Source: Branchiostoma floridae (Eukaryota > Chordata > Leptocardii > Amphioxiformes > Branchiostomatidae). From it: a stretch of DNA of 31,339 nt. The position numbers and the translations under genes are program-made. The stretch is taken from contig NC_049982.1 in assembly GCF_000003815.2 (NCBI RefSeq), forward strand, positions 25,742,279-25,773,617. The letters are read 5' to 3'. Positions 9,446 to 20,800 of the stretch are shown piece after piece (position 1 is the first letter of the stretch; each line of letters starts with the position of its first letter). The notes below the pieces were generated by a model. That model was not told the DNA's origin, did no database searches, and was given only the letters and a program-made list of their open reading frames with translations.

Positions 9446-12400
9446 ATGCGGACAACAGTGGTGCTCGTGTTCTGGGCTTTACTCAAAGGTACGTTTTCAG
9501 AGTGATAGGAAGTGAGGTTCAGAGTTACCAGAATTAGTAATTCATCAACTCATAGACAATCGATTTCCACTGGCCGAAAGGCCATTTTAATAAGGACGTT
9601 TTAATTCACGGGTAGGTATTTTCTGGTCTGTCTGTATGTATGTATGTCACTATGTTTTAGACATACCATATGCTTATCAAGTCCTTTCTAGTGTGACAGG
9701 AAGTGATTAGTTTCTTGCCAAATGGAAGTCACCCTATGGGCACCAATTAGCGGCATTTACATTCCAGGAGCTAAGTACATTTGTATATATGTCCTAAACT
9801 TAGTTTAGAAAAAGTCAATACTAAAAGACTAAACTGCATAATACCAAGTTCAAAATTAAGTACACCACTTTTTTTGCGAAGACGACTTGCAAGTACAGTC
9901 AAACCTGCCCAAGTCGACCACCCGGGGGACCGGAAAAAAGCGGTCGATTTGGACAGGTGGTCGCTGAGAAGAGTATCGACTCAAAACATGCCCGATGCAA
10001 AGTATAAATGGTTTCCGTTGTGTTTAATGGCAAATAGCAAGCACACTGCACGCACGCAAAGAAGCGAGGTCTTTAATGTCAAATACAGCACGCACACTGT
10101 AAATTGTAAATTTAACCCCAAGCTTTTATCGAGTTTTTATACGAAACAGTGTTTTAAAGCTCAAGTATTTGTACACTAACGTTTTAGACAGTAAGGGAAC
10201 CTTGATGCTGTCAGCTAACTACAAAAAAAGCCTTTGCGTCGCTGTGTTCTTGATCTGAAATAACTACGGTGCACCTTTCGAATTCGATGCCCGGTACGTC
10301 CCGATAGCGTACTTACGCACGGGTGAATGTACAGTACAGTTGGACAAAAGCACTCACACGTACAGATCTTTCTTAAAAAGGTATGAGCTACACAGATCTT
10401 TCTTGAAAAAGTATGAGGCTATATACGTTTCAGCATTCGTTCATTTTATCATGATATAGGTTTTTAAAAAACACTTCTATAACAACTAAATTCGGATTTT
10501 CTTACAACGATTTCGGCACAAAATCGCGCTAGTTATCATCAAAAATCGATGAAAACCTCAATTTTGAAAATGATGCGGTCGTTATGGGTCCCAATTTGGG
10601 CCGGTCGCGGTCGCGTTGGCCAGGTGGTCGTTGAGAAAAGGTGGTCACTCGGGCAGGTTTGACTGTACAAAAGATCAAAATGCGTCGTCCTCTTTCGTCG
10701 AAACGATCTATACAAAATTTTAGTTGTACACAACAGATCAGACTTACTTGCTTTTACAGTTTGTCTAAGAAGACCACTTAAATCAGGACGTAAAAATTTA
10801 GTTCATGTTTGATAATCAGACACTAATCACTTGTAGAATGTATGATGTCGTGGAACTCTAACTAGGTATCAATTTTTATTGTTACTAGCGTACTAAATTA
10901 AAATTGTTATCTCATCTCGCAGTCTGCCAGTCCGGTCCGGCGTTCCGGAGTCAGGCCGGATGTTATGTGCACCCCTGTCCGTGGTCTGACTCTCCGGTGT
11001 GCGCCTCTGATGGTCAAACCTACCAGAACCAGTGCACCCTGGACAACTATATCTGCATGTGGGTCACGACGACCTTGAAAATTTCACAGTACCTGATAAC
11101 GTTTGTACAGTACAGGCAAAATGTGGCAAGCGACTTCTTTTTCTCTAAATCTGTATAGGCCTAGGAAGATTGATTTTGTGTTTACGTTTACAGTCCTGAA
11201 AAAAAATTGGGTCGGTAGGTAAAGATTCGTTTTATTTTTTTCTTAGATTCAGGCCAAAGTGTTTCAAGAAATACTGTTCAGCAGAAACGAGGAGAACGTG
11301 CTTTTCCAAACCGATTCTAAAACGGTTTTATCCATGCATTCGGATTGGATATTTTGTGTTCCTTAGCTTCCCAGCGGTCGACCCCAAAACAAAGGTTAGT
11401 ATCTTAGTGTCGGTAGGTTCTTGCCAGCGTCCGTTGGGTAGCCGGAAACACAATTTTTTTTTCGAGACGTAATCTAACGTTAACAAGATACATGTTTATA
11501 GCCTTATACAAAATGTATTGAGTGTTAGATGCATTACTCAGTTTCTTCTCAACTTCCCAGAGCATCGCAGGAAGGAAAACAACTCTACAAGGCTCACGAT
11601 GGCTCGTGCAGCAGTGTCTTGGGCGGTGCTGCGTCACCTCCCGACTGTGAGGTCCACCCCTGCCCGCTACCTCCTCACGGGGAGGGGCAAGTCTGCGCCA
11701 GCGATGGACTGACCTACCAGAGTGACTGTGAGCTAGACGTGTCTGCCTGTCTGTGAGTCAGCTGAAATTATATGTTGTCTGTTTCAAACAAACAAACAAA
11801 CAAACAAACAAACAAACAAACAAACAAACGAAAGAACGAACGAACGAACACAAACAAGCAAACAAACAAAAAGGAAAACAACCCGAATCATGTCATAAAA
11901 GTATGAAGAGAATAACAAAAAAACGAGAAAGGAAAACAACCTGAATCATGTCATATAAGTATACAACAATCTTCATCTCCTTTAAATATAGAACATTTGA
12001 TACACTCTGTGGCTCTAATGAAATCTTACGGTTTATGATGGTTTTCATTTCCGCGAGCAGAATGGCACAGGACGGTCAAGAAGCACCAGTTAAGGTGCAC
12101 GACGGACCGTGCGAGAGCGACGCCTTGCGGAAACTCTTGACATCACCAGACTGCGAGGTGCATCCATGCCCCCCGCCGCTGCCGGATGCGCAGGTGTGCG
12201 CCAGTGATGGGCAGACGTACCAGAGTGACTGCGTTCTGGAGGTCTCTGCTTGTCTGTGAGTATCTCTGGAATATGATGTGTCTGTCTGTTTGCTTGTTTA
12301 TTGGCCTGTGTTTCCGTATGTGTTTGCCATGCGCCAGTCACGTTCACAACAGAATGACAGCAGACAGTCAGAGTTGCCAGAGTGACAGAGAGTGAACATC

Positions 12401-15400
12401 AAAGTTGCCGGAATAACAGGAATTGGAGATCTGAATTGACAGAATTATTAATTTATCAACCTTGTGGTGATAACTAATAGACGTTGGGATCATTGGTCAA
12501 TGAAAGAGTACATTAGTTCAGAAGGGAGATATTGTTTTTGGTATGTCTGTGTTAATGTTGATCAAGACCTTCAACCAAGTAATGAGCTACAAGACATACG
12601 AGAAACTCTAGATATTTCACGGAGGTATGAGACCTTCGAACTCTTGTTGTTTCCTTATACATACAATGCATTGAATGGTTTATCAATACGTTGGCCAATG
12701 TGGTCTCTTCTTGTACTAAGCATGGTACAGAACGGCCAAGAGGCGCCTGTCAAAGTCCACAACGGTTCGTGTGGCGATGACTGTGACGTCCCTCCCTGCC
12801 CCCTCCCCCTTCCTGAGGAGGTTATCTGCGCCAGTGATGGGGTAACGTACCAGAGCGAGTGTATCCTACAGGTGACTGCTTGTCGGTAAGCAATACACAT
12901 TTCTGTTCAGCTTTAATTACGAAATACTCTACATTAAAAACGCATGAAAAGCATGTTATATATATCATGTCAAATGGTACGTTTACACATATGTATCTCG
13001 ACAAAAGACACACATAAATGCAAAAAAATGGTCTATAATTACAGAAATTGACAAACTTATTCCTGACACCCAAAAATCTCTCACAAAAAACAACAACAGA
13101 AGTTCTGCTTCAGTACCAAGGTCAGTCGCCAGGAGGCCACAATTCGACATTGACTTTCGTTTTACGAAGACCTATACCATTTGTAAAGGAGGTAATATAT
13201 ATAATGACAAACCCTATCACTTTTCATCACAAAATAACAGACAGGATATACTCCACTTTCATCTGCTTTGGACTTTTTGGTTTTGACGATTTCTGAATGC
13301 ATGATATTTAGCTGGATGGTATGTTTGCCTAACACATGCTTTTCATTTTGCTGAGTACTTTTTTGTAGCCTTACTGTCCTGGTCTAACATGTTTCATTGC
13401 AACTTCTTCAGTTTGTCCCGGAACGGCCAGGAGGTTCCTCTGAAACTACACGATGGTCCGTGTGGAAGCGGCACTGAGCATGTTGAGTCCGAACTGCAGG
13501 CGTTTCCAGACTGTTTGGTCCACCCTTGCCCGATAGAGCCACATGCTGAGATCTGCGCAAGTGATGGACAAACTTACCAGAGCGACTGTGTGTTTGAGGT
13601 CTCCACCTGTCTGTAAGTAGCAAAACCTGTATTGTCTTCGTCGGGGTCCATGGGCGCCGCCATGTCGGATTTTGACGTCATGCCTGCTCCGTATAACTTC
13701 CTGCCAGGAGCGACATTGGGCGACTTTTCTTGTCGAAACTTATTTTCGAAACTTATTTTCGAAAAACCGATTCTAATCTATTCAAGAAAATTTGTTGTGG
13801 AGTGGTTACAAATGATTTCGTTGTTACAGTCATGGTAACATCCTTCCTTTGGGCAGACAAAAAACGACTTGAAAAAATAGACAAGTCCAATGACATTCCT
13901 GAAACATTAATATTATTGAACGGCTTCTTAACAATTCGTTCTGTCCCCAGCATGGCGCAGCAAGGAAAGGAAACGCCTCTGAAGGTCCACGACGGTCCGT
14001 GCGAAAGCGCCACCATGGGAATCCCGTCAGAAGTGCAGCCGGATCCCGACTGCCTGATTCACCCCTGTCCTGTGCCCATTCATGGCGACGAACAGGTCTG
14101 CGCGAGCGATGGACAGACGTACGAGAGTGAATGCGTTCTGGACGTCACCGTCTGTGTGTACGTACCAAATTCAGTGCAATAATTTTCAAAAATGAGTACC
14201 TATAAAAGCTACTACAATGTTTTACGTTCCACCTGTCTGTAAGTAGCAAAACCTGATTTGTTTTCGTTGGCTTCCATGGTTGCCGCCATGTCGGATTTTG
14301 ACGTCATGCCTTCTCCATATAACTTCCAGTCAGGGTCAACTTTGGGCCTCCTAGCGACTTTTCCTGTCGAAACTTATTTTCGGAAAACTGATTCTAAGCT
14401 ACAAGAAATCTAAGTGGAGACTTGGTTGTGTAATCGATATCCATTCTTCTGCCAGTTCTGGCAGACAAAAAACGACTTGAAAAATTAGACAAGTGACGTC
14501 CAATGACATTCCTGAAACATTATTGAACAACAGCTTCTTAACAATTCGTTCTGTCCCCAGCATGGCTCAACAAGGAAAGGAAGCGCCTCTGAAGGTCCAC
14601 GACGGTCCGTGCGAAAGCGCCACCACGGGAATCCCGTCAGAAGTGCAGCCGGATCCCGACTGCCTGATACACCCTTGCCCTGGCACCCATGGCGACGAAC
14701 AGGTCTGCGCGAGCGATGGGCAGACGTACGAGAGTGAATGTGATCTGGACGTCACCGTCTGTGTGTACGTATACATACGTACCAAATTCGATGCAAAATT
14801 TTCAAAAATGAGTACCTAAAGCCACTACCATGTTTTACGTTGGCAACGTTAGACTGTCTTCCCAAGGAGCTTCTTGGTCTTCCCTTTGACTCGTGACGTC
14901 AAAGTGAAGTATTCGTATCTGAACTATGTGCTAGTTGACCAGTTTAACGTGTCTGCATATGCTGTACTATTGTATTAATGTATTGCACATCGTTAATGCC
15001 CATAAGCATGCATAACAAGGACGAAATGTTCACCATGTCATTTAAAAATGTAATTTAGTGAATGGAAAGACGGTAAGAGACTGTACATTTTAAATGCAAT
15101 ATAATGTAACCTCTCTAGTAGTTTTCTACACTTCTATATCAGTTATATAACTCAATCCATTTACATGAGCATGGATATAATAGTTTATTGTCACCGACAT
15201 TATTACAAAACCTCCAGAATGGCGACGCAAGGAGAAGAGGCGCCCATCAAGGTTCACGACGGACCGTGCAAGAGCGCCACTCCGCAAACGAAATCCAAAC
15301 TGCACCTTGGTGCCAAGGTGGTCGACTCCGTCGAGCAGGAGGAGGATGGCGTTGACTACTGTGACCCTGACTATGTTTGTTCTAAGGAGTACAACCCGAT

Positions 15401-16059
15401 ATGTGGAGTAGATGGTAATACGTATGGGAACAGGTCAGCATTCATGAACAGCTTTCTTATAAATTTGTCATCGAATATAATGTCACTCGGTTCATCTGGG
15501 CCATGACAGTTCATATATGCCCTATATTACATGCATTAAGTGAGCGGGAAGTTGACCGCAAAGGTCAAATTTGACGAATTGGTAGAAAGTACAGTTCAGA
15601 GGTTATAGAATGAGTAGTCTTTTTCATGGACAATCTTTCGTCTCTAATTAATGACTCGTTCTACCAACTCTGTACTTCCTGCCTCTCCCGCAAGTCTGAC
15701 TTTTCCATTGTTGTCATCTTCCCACTCACTTTATGCCAATTTATCGGCAGTGGATTCAAATAACTACGCTTACGGGCATGCATCCACATTATGGACCACA
15801 TATATATATATATTTTTTAAACACTTGGACATGCGGCAAAGAATAGGTGCAGTTAATGGAAGCAAAGATACACTCCGCTAACTGTAATCAATGAAAACGT
15901 TAACGTTCTCATTCTTGTGTCCGGTGCAGGTGTTTCCTTGAGAAGGCGCGGTGTTTCTGGTCGCTGGCCGGGATGAACCTGTACGCGGTGGGGGAGGAGG
16001 GCATGACCTGTGCCGAGCTCGCGGTGTGGTGGGCAACTCGAGCTCCTCCGACCGGATAA
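9446..16059 (+). CDS. Secreted protease inhibitor with eight Kazal domains, ten exons (562 aa)
   Basis: Seen: exons 9446-9488, 10923-11058, 11561-11752, 12061-12255, 12721-12885, 13412-13612, 13951-14157, 14561-14764, 15218-15433, 15930-16059. Intron 1 is phase 1, all others phase 2; total 1689 nt. Exon 1 encodes a signal-like start (MRTTVVLVFWALLK). Kazal domains: residues 28-76, 89-141, 155-206, 210-261, 278-328, 345-397, 414-465, 496-547, each with six Cys and CASDGxTY or CGVDGNTY. Introns 2-8 split each domain between its fifth and sixth Cys. Domains 1-7 have Pro at P2 and mostly bulky or hydrophobic P1 (Trp, Leu, Pro, Leu, Ile, Val, Gly); domain 8 is canonical with P1 Lys504, fitting trypsin-like targets. 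Family role: tight-binding inhibition of serine proteases outside the cell. Cys16 is unpaired if kept in the mature protein. Exon 1 is the least certain part. Confidence 0.87.
9896..10665. mobile_element. Non-autonomous Tc1/mariner or pogo-type element, 770 bp, in Kazal intron 1
   Basis: The left end (CAGTCAAACCTGCCC, 9896-9910) and right end (GGGCAGGTTTGACTG, 10651-10665) are inverted repeats extending about 26 bases to GACCACC/GGTGGTC. TA dinucleotides flank both ends (9894-9895 and 10666-10667), the target duplication of this superfamily. A subterminal block CAGGTGGTCG(C/T)TGAGAA occurs at both ends in the same orientation, and ACAGATCTTTCTT is duplicated near 10360 and 10392. No transposase is visible; the 132-codon frame across 9781-10179 has no known domain. 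Confidence 0.75.
11785..11829 (+). repeat. (AAAC)n microsatellite in Kazal intron 3
   Basis: About ten CAAA units, decaying into AACG-type units to 11850. A direct repeat of about 30 bases (GAAAACAACCYGAATCATGT) follows at 11874 and 11933. Confidence 0.9.
13602..14835 (+). repeat. Tandem duplication of a Kazal exon cassette (exons 7 and 8 with introns)
   Basis: The block 13602-14227 (end of exon 6, intron, exon 7, start of next intron) is nearly repeated at 14228-14835. Exon 8 differs from exon 7 mainly by a one-codon shortening in the reactive loop. The second block begins with an 11-base relic of the exon 6 end plus its donor (TCCACCTGTCT at 14228-14238, then GTAAGTAGC), which locates the breakpoint inside exon 6. 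The relic is too short and lacks an acceptor, so it is not an exon. Confidence 0.85.
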
Positions 16060-16360
16060 CTCCGCTAGATTTACCAGACTTGTCAGATCCTTAGCACCTA
16101 ACTCATATGTGCTGTAAAATTGTAACACTAGCATGACAACACAGCCTCTACAGTCTACACTAACACGTTAGCATATACCCACTGAGCAATACAAACAGTG
16201 TGTGAAACTTCTTTGGTGAGTTCATTTGATATAATTTCTCCTGACTCACTTCTCCGAAAATATGCTGATTGACTAATTAAAAAGAAACACTCTGCGCTAG
16301 AAGGCACAGAAAGGGTACCAAACAGGATTAGTTCGACTATCGGTCATTCTTGAGAACACG

Positions 16361-16366
16361 AATAAA
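16361..16366 (+). terminator. Polyadenylation signal AATAAA of the Kazal gene
   Basis: First canonical AATAAA after the stop, about 300 bases downstream, giving a 3' untranslated region of about 320 bases. Confidence 0.5.
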
Positions 16367-16379
16367 GTCCAAACCGCGA

Positions 16380-17635
16380 GCGGTCGAATACTGAGTCTCA
16401 GTGCTGTTGTTTTTCCATCTGGCCACGCATTATCCCGGCCACCTTAGTCAGGAAAACTCTTGCCTTTTCCGTTTTCTGACCAACCTTAGCCTTTTTGGAG
16501 GTTGGCCGCTGGCCGTGGCAAGTGACAAAAATTTTCATATCTTTCTGACTCTTATATTAGTAATGAAATTCAAAACAGACTTCCTGTATTTTACAATCCG
16601 TTCACAGATGAGGGATTTGAACAATTTAATAATATGTAAAACTGTGCATGAGACATTTTACTTTGTTTATTTTGTTGAATATCTCTGTATAATTACATAA
16701 TGTTGAAAATACCAATGCCTGGTGCACTTCAGTTTTACATTGCTATAATTTGAAATCTTAAATGAAGAGAATCGCTACCTACCGACCCCATTGTTTCAGG
16801 ATCTGAACCGGAAACACAACATTTTCCTTTGACCTTATTGTAGGACATTTCCCATGACTACAAACCTCCATAAGTCACATCATTACTGTGTTGAGATACC
16901 TGATTAAAAACAAAGAATAAATGTGCAATCATGTAGTTTTCCTTTCCCTGTGTAACGTTATCCTCAATTTAACAGCTTTTGCCCTTGTTTTCATTGTTTG
17001 TGAAGATGACCTTTTTCTGAAATGTAGGTTAGTTTTTCATCAGAATATTCATAGACCAGATGAACAAGTTGTCTGCGTTTCTACGATAATATTCCAGACC
17101 GGTAAGTGACACATTTGTAGCTCTTGTGACTACGATAGAAATTTACCGACTATATTAGGATACGCAAATCATGTCATCAGATTCGCGTGTGTGTGTAGGG
17201 GTGGGACTTGTGTAGGCTTGTGACTATCTAGGAGTGTTAACCTTGAATTTAAAGTTAAGTAACCGCTATGGATTTTCTATAGTATGATTGCAAATGATAA
17301 ATCTCTATCGTTACTATATAAACTACAAACTACAATAAAGTGAGCTTCTTTTTCTACCGTGTTTGAGTTAGAAAGCTGACAGATTCTTTGCTCCAGATCA
17401 GATCTAATTCAATCATCCATAGAAAGAGAGTTAACCTGGACGCCCTGAAGTTAGCTAACATTGATAGCAAAAATATTACTTTGCAAATCACTATCATATC
17501 ATAAAACGTGGTCATTCTAATTTATAAAACATCGCGGCCTCCTGCTTATGTTCGACAGCTAGCAATAGAAACTCCAATCCAAGTCCGTCAAGACAACATC
17601 AAACTGCAAATATTTGACGAATATGGAGCCACGCT
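16380..17635. other. Spacer between the Kazal and kinase genes; no gene seen
   Basis: AT-rich sequence with short frames only and no paired splice signals. GGGTCGGTAGGTA on the minus strand near 16779-16791 also occurs on the plus strand near 11210, so part is dispersed repeat. Confidence 0.5.
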
Positions 17636-17638
17636 CTC

Positions 17639-17797
17639 ATTGGTCGAACGGCTAATTGTTATGCTTTTATTGGTTGAACTATCAATTGTGATAGACAGCC
17701 AGGATCGGTCTATTAGATCACCACGTGCACAATTAGCAGTTAACCAATGATAGCAAGGCAATCATTGGTTCGACCAATGGGAGTGTATCATTATAAA
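17639..17797 (+). promoter_or_regulatory. CCAAT-rich TATA promoter of the hydroxylysine kinase-like gene
   Basis: TATAAA at 17792-17797 is preceded by five CCAAT boxes in either orientation (17639, 17669, 17744, 17764, 17774) and an E-box CACGTG at 17722. The distance from the TATA to ATG 17889 leaves a leader of about 65 bases. CCAAT boxes suggest NF-Y binding. Two boxes lie in a 30-base imperfect tandem repeat (ATTGGTYGAAC near 17639 and 17669). Confidence 0.6.
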
Positions 17798-17888
17798 CTA
17801 TTTGGAGAATGCCCACCTCTATGTATGTGCAGCGGAGTGCAGCTGTCAGGTGCATCAGACGACTCCACTACCCGGGGTGAACAACAAC

Positions 17889-20800
17889 ATGGACCAAACA
17901 GATACAAGGACGACTGTTGAGAAACCCAGTTTGACAGAGGAAGAAGCAACGCAGCTCATAGAACGACGTTACGGATTCAAAGTTGAATCTCTGAGGCCGA
18001 TGAATAGTTACGTCGATTTGAATTTCTATGTTAAAGTTGCTGACAACAATCTCTCTTGGCCCCATGGATACACATTGAAAGTTACCAACAGTACTTACTC
18101 CAAAAATGGAGGTAAGTTGGACAACTTTGTACGGACCACGATTTTAGTATTCAGTTAATGGCCCTGGCTGTACGTTATGCGAACAAACTGGTTCCAAGCA
18201 CGACGTTGTACACAAGCTCACACGCATAAAGTTTCCTCAGTATTCGATTGACCACGTACAATAGAACTCTCGGCATGGCGTGGTGGCTGTGATAAGACAA
18301 AAATAATTGCATTCAGCAAAATGGGACATACGTTTCCAAATCTCAAATTCTATTTACTCACAAGACATAGAAATAGTTTCTTCCAACTGCTATTTAGGAG
18401 TGGTGTTTACAGCTGGGTGCAATTTCACTTGTTCAATTGTTGTCAGAAAAATCTAAGAACCTCTAGATGGATTGCAATGATATTTGGATAGGGGTTGGAA
18501 AGACGAAAGTCGGGGTCGATTTTGGCCCCCTTGTATGTGACCTTGGTAGTGTAGCATAACTTTTTCTGTTATCTTTTGTCCTGGGCATACTATGGGTTTC
18601 TTTAGTCAGACTTTTGTTCCTTCATACCCTCAGATTTGTTCGAGGCTCAGACGAAAATGATGACTTTCCTGGCACGCAAAGGATTCCCGGTTCCGCAGGC
18701 AGTACCCAACCTTCGGGGTGAGGTCATGAGTTTAGAAAGTCTTCCAGGAAACAACAACGGTAAGGATGGTTTACAACGACCATCAAATATCCTTTCATGT
18801 CATTCTCACTGAAGGTTGAACTGTAGTTTCCAATGCTTGATTGGACTTTGCGACGACCATCAAATATTCTTTCATACGATTCTCAATGGAGATTTAATTG
18901 TGAATGTTGAGCTGTAGTTTCCAACACAATAATTGGACTTTTTCTATTTTGCAACTTTTTGACCTACAAATTTCCCTCTTTGACAAGGAATGAGCAATCC
19001 ACCACTGTCTGTGACGTCACGTTTTGCAGTTAGAACAATTTCTATCTAAATTCCTCGTGACAAAAAGGTTTACCTATGCTTCTCACTTTGTACATTGTGA
19101 TCCAGTGTCCAGGCGACTTTATATTTCTGTTGAAAATTACAGTCCAACCTCGCTTCAGAATAAGATTTCCGTGTTGCTGATAAGTTTTGTCTCTCGTGCG
19201 ATACAGGTCGGTGTTCTAAAAATATGGTGCGTCTTTTGACGTATCTACCCGGGAGCATTTACTACGATGTCCCTATGACCCTATCTATTGCCCATGATGC
19301 TGGTGTCTTCCTAGCCAAAGTACAAGAAGCTTTGCAGGTAAGTGGACGTGATAAGTCAAACCAAACAAAGTTAAAGTAGTCATCTGTCTCACGTTGTTCA
19401 CAGCCATGTTCATCCATTGCCTTTAAGCTTGATACTTCTGATGACTTTGTGTATATGAACTTTTCTTTTGTCTGTAAGACCCAATGCATGTCACTTGTAA
19501 ATTGCTGAATAGATAAAGGTTGGTCCGTTCTTTGGCAGGATGGGAGAGATCTGGTTCAAATTTCTTGTCGTAAAGACAGAACTAGAGAGAGTTAGAGATT
19601 CACAATGATGAATATCATCGATTTCTTGTTTGGATAATTGCGATACCCTGATAACTAGTACAGTAACGAGCTGCCAGGGCCCAAAATCTAATCATTTCAA
19701 GACCTACACACCTACCAAGACTGACTGACTGACTGACTGACTGGTTTATTAGCGCCAGAACTGTGCGCACATACATGTACATAACATTGCAGCCATACAA
19801 GGCTGAATTGGTGTATGATACACAATACATTTGTTAAAAACTTCATTAAGATTCATTTAACAATGACACAATGAAAGGAAGTGTGCTATTTTGGAATCTA
19901 GATGACCTGCATCTAAACTGTGAGTAGTTGTCCTTTGTACGTAGTTCCCTCCCATGAACACTACCCCGTTTCGGGGGTAACCAGCCAGAGAAAAGTGGGG
20001 ACTTCGACACAGACAGTGCAAATTTCAAACAAAGACTGCGACGTCTCACGTACAGAGAAGCAAGTGACAGCTGTTCTAGGGCTCTGTCGTAGCCAACATA
20101 GTGTCTACCTAGAATTATTCTGCACGCCCTCTTTTGTACAGCTTCAATACACTTTGACTGGAGAGCGGTGAGGCCTGGATGCCACACAGGGCAAGCATAC
20201 TCTAGCAACGGTCTTACAAATCCACAGAAAACAAGAGTTAAATCATTGTCACCAAGTCCATGTTTCTTAAGGACACGTACTAGGTATAGTCAAGACAATC
20301 CTTCCAGGCCTTCTATTAATCCACAAATAAACAAACAAACAAACAAACAAACAAACAAACAAACAAACATAAAAAACGAACAAACACACGCTGTGCTATA
20401 AAAACGTAACAAAAGCTCTATTTCCCTTGTAGGATTTCACCCACCCAGCACTCCACCGGCCCGACATGTTGTGGAGCCTGGCTAGCCTCCCCAGTCTGAA
20501 CAAATACCTGTACTGTCTCAAGGATGAGTGGATAAAGGACAAAATCAGGAAGATGGTGCAAACCTTTGAGGAAAAGGCGTTGTCTCGAATTGATGAGCTT
20601 CTACAAGGTCAGTCCTTTACAATGCCAAGGTATAGCCGGTATAGCAGATAAGATTAACATGCTTGCAGCACCGTAGCATCTAAAAGATCGACTCAGCATG
20701 TCATACTGAACCTTTATTTACACATCTAATTTAGATACAAGCGTTATTTAAAGCTATCTAACGAGGATGCTTTACTTTTACTTGTCGATGGTTCTTATGT

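Noticed and set aside
9781-10179. 132-codon open frame
   Set aside because: It starts outside and runs into the TA-flanked element, begins with a non-ATG codon and has no domain; chance frame.
11948-12060. Upstream extension of the frame into Kazal exon 4
   Set aside because: A clear acceptor ends at 12060 and the domain pattern requires the junction; the upstream part is intron.
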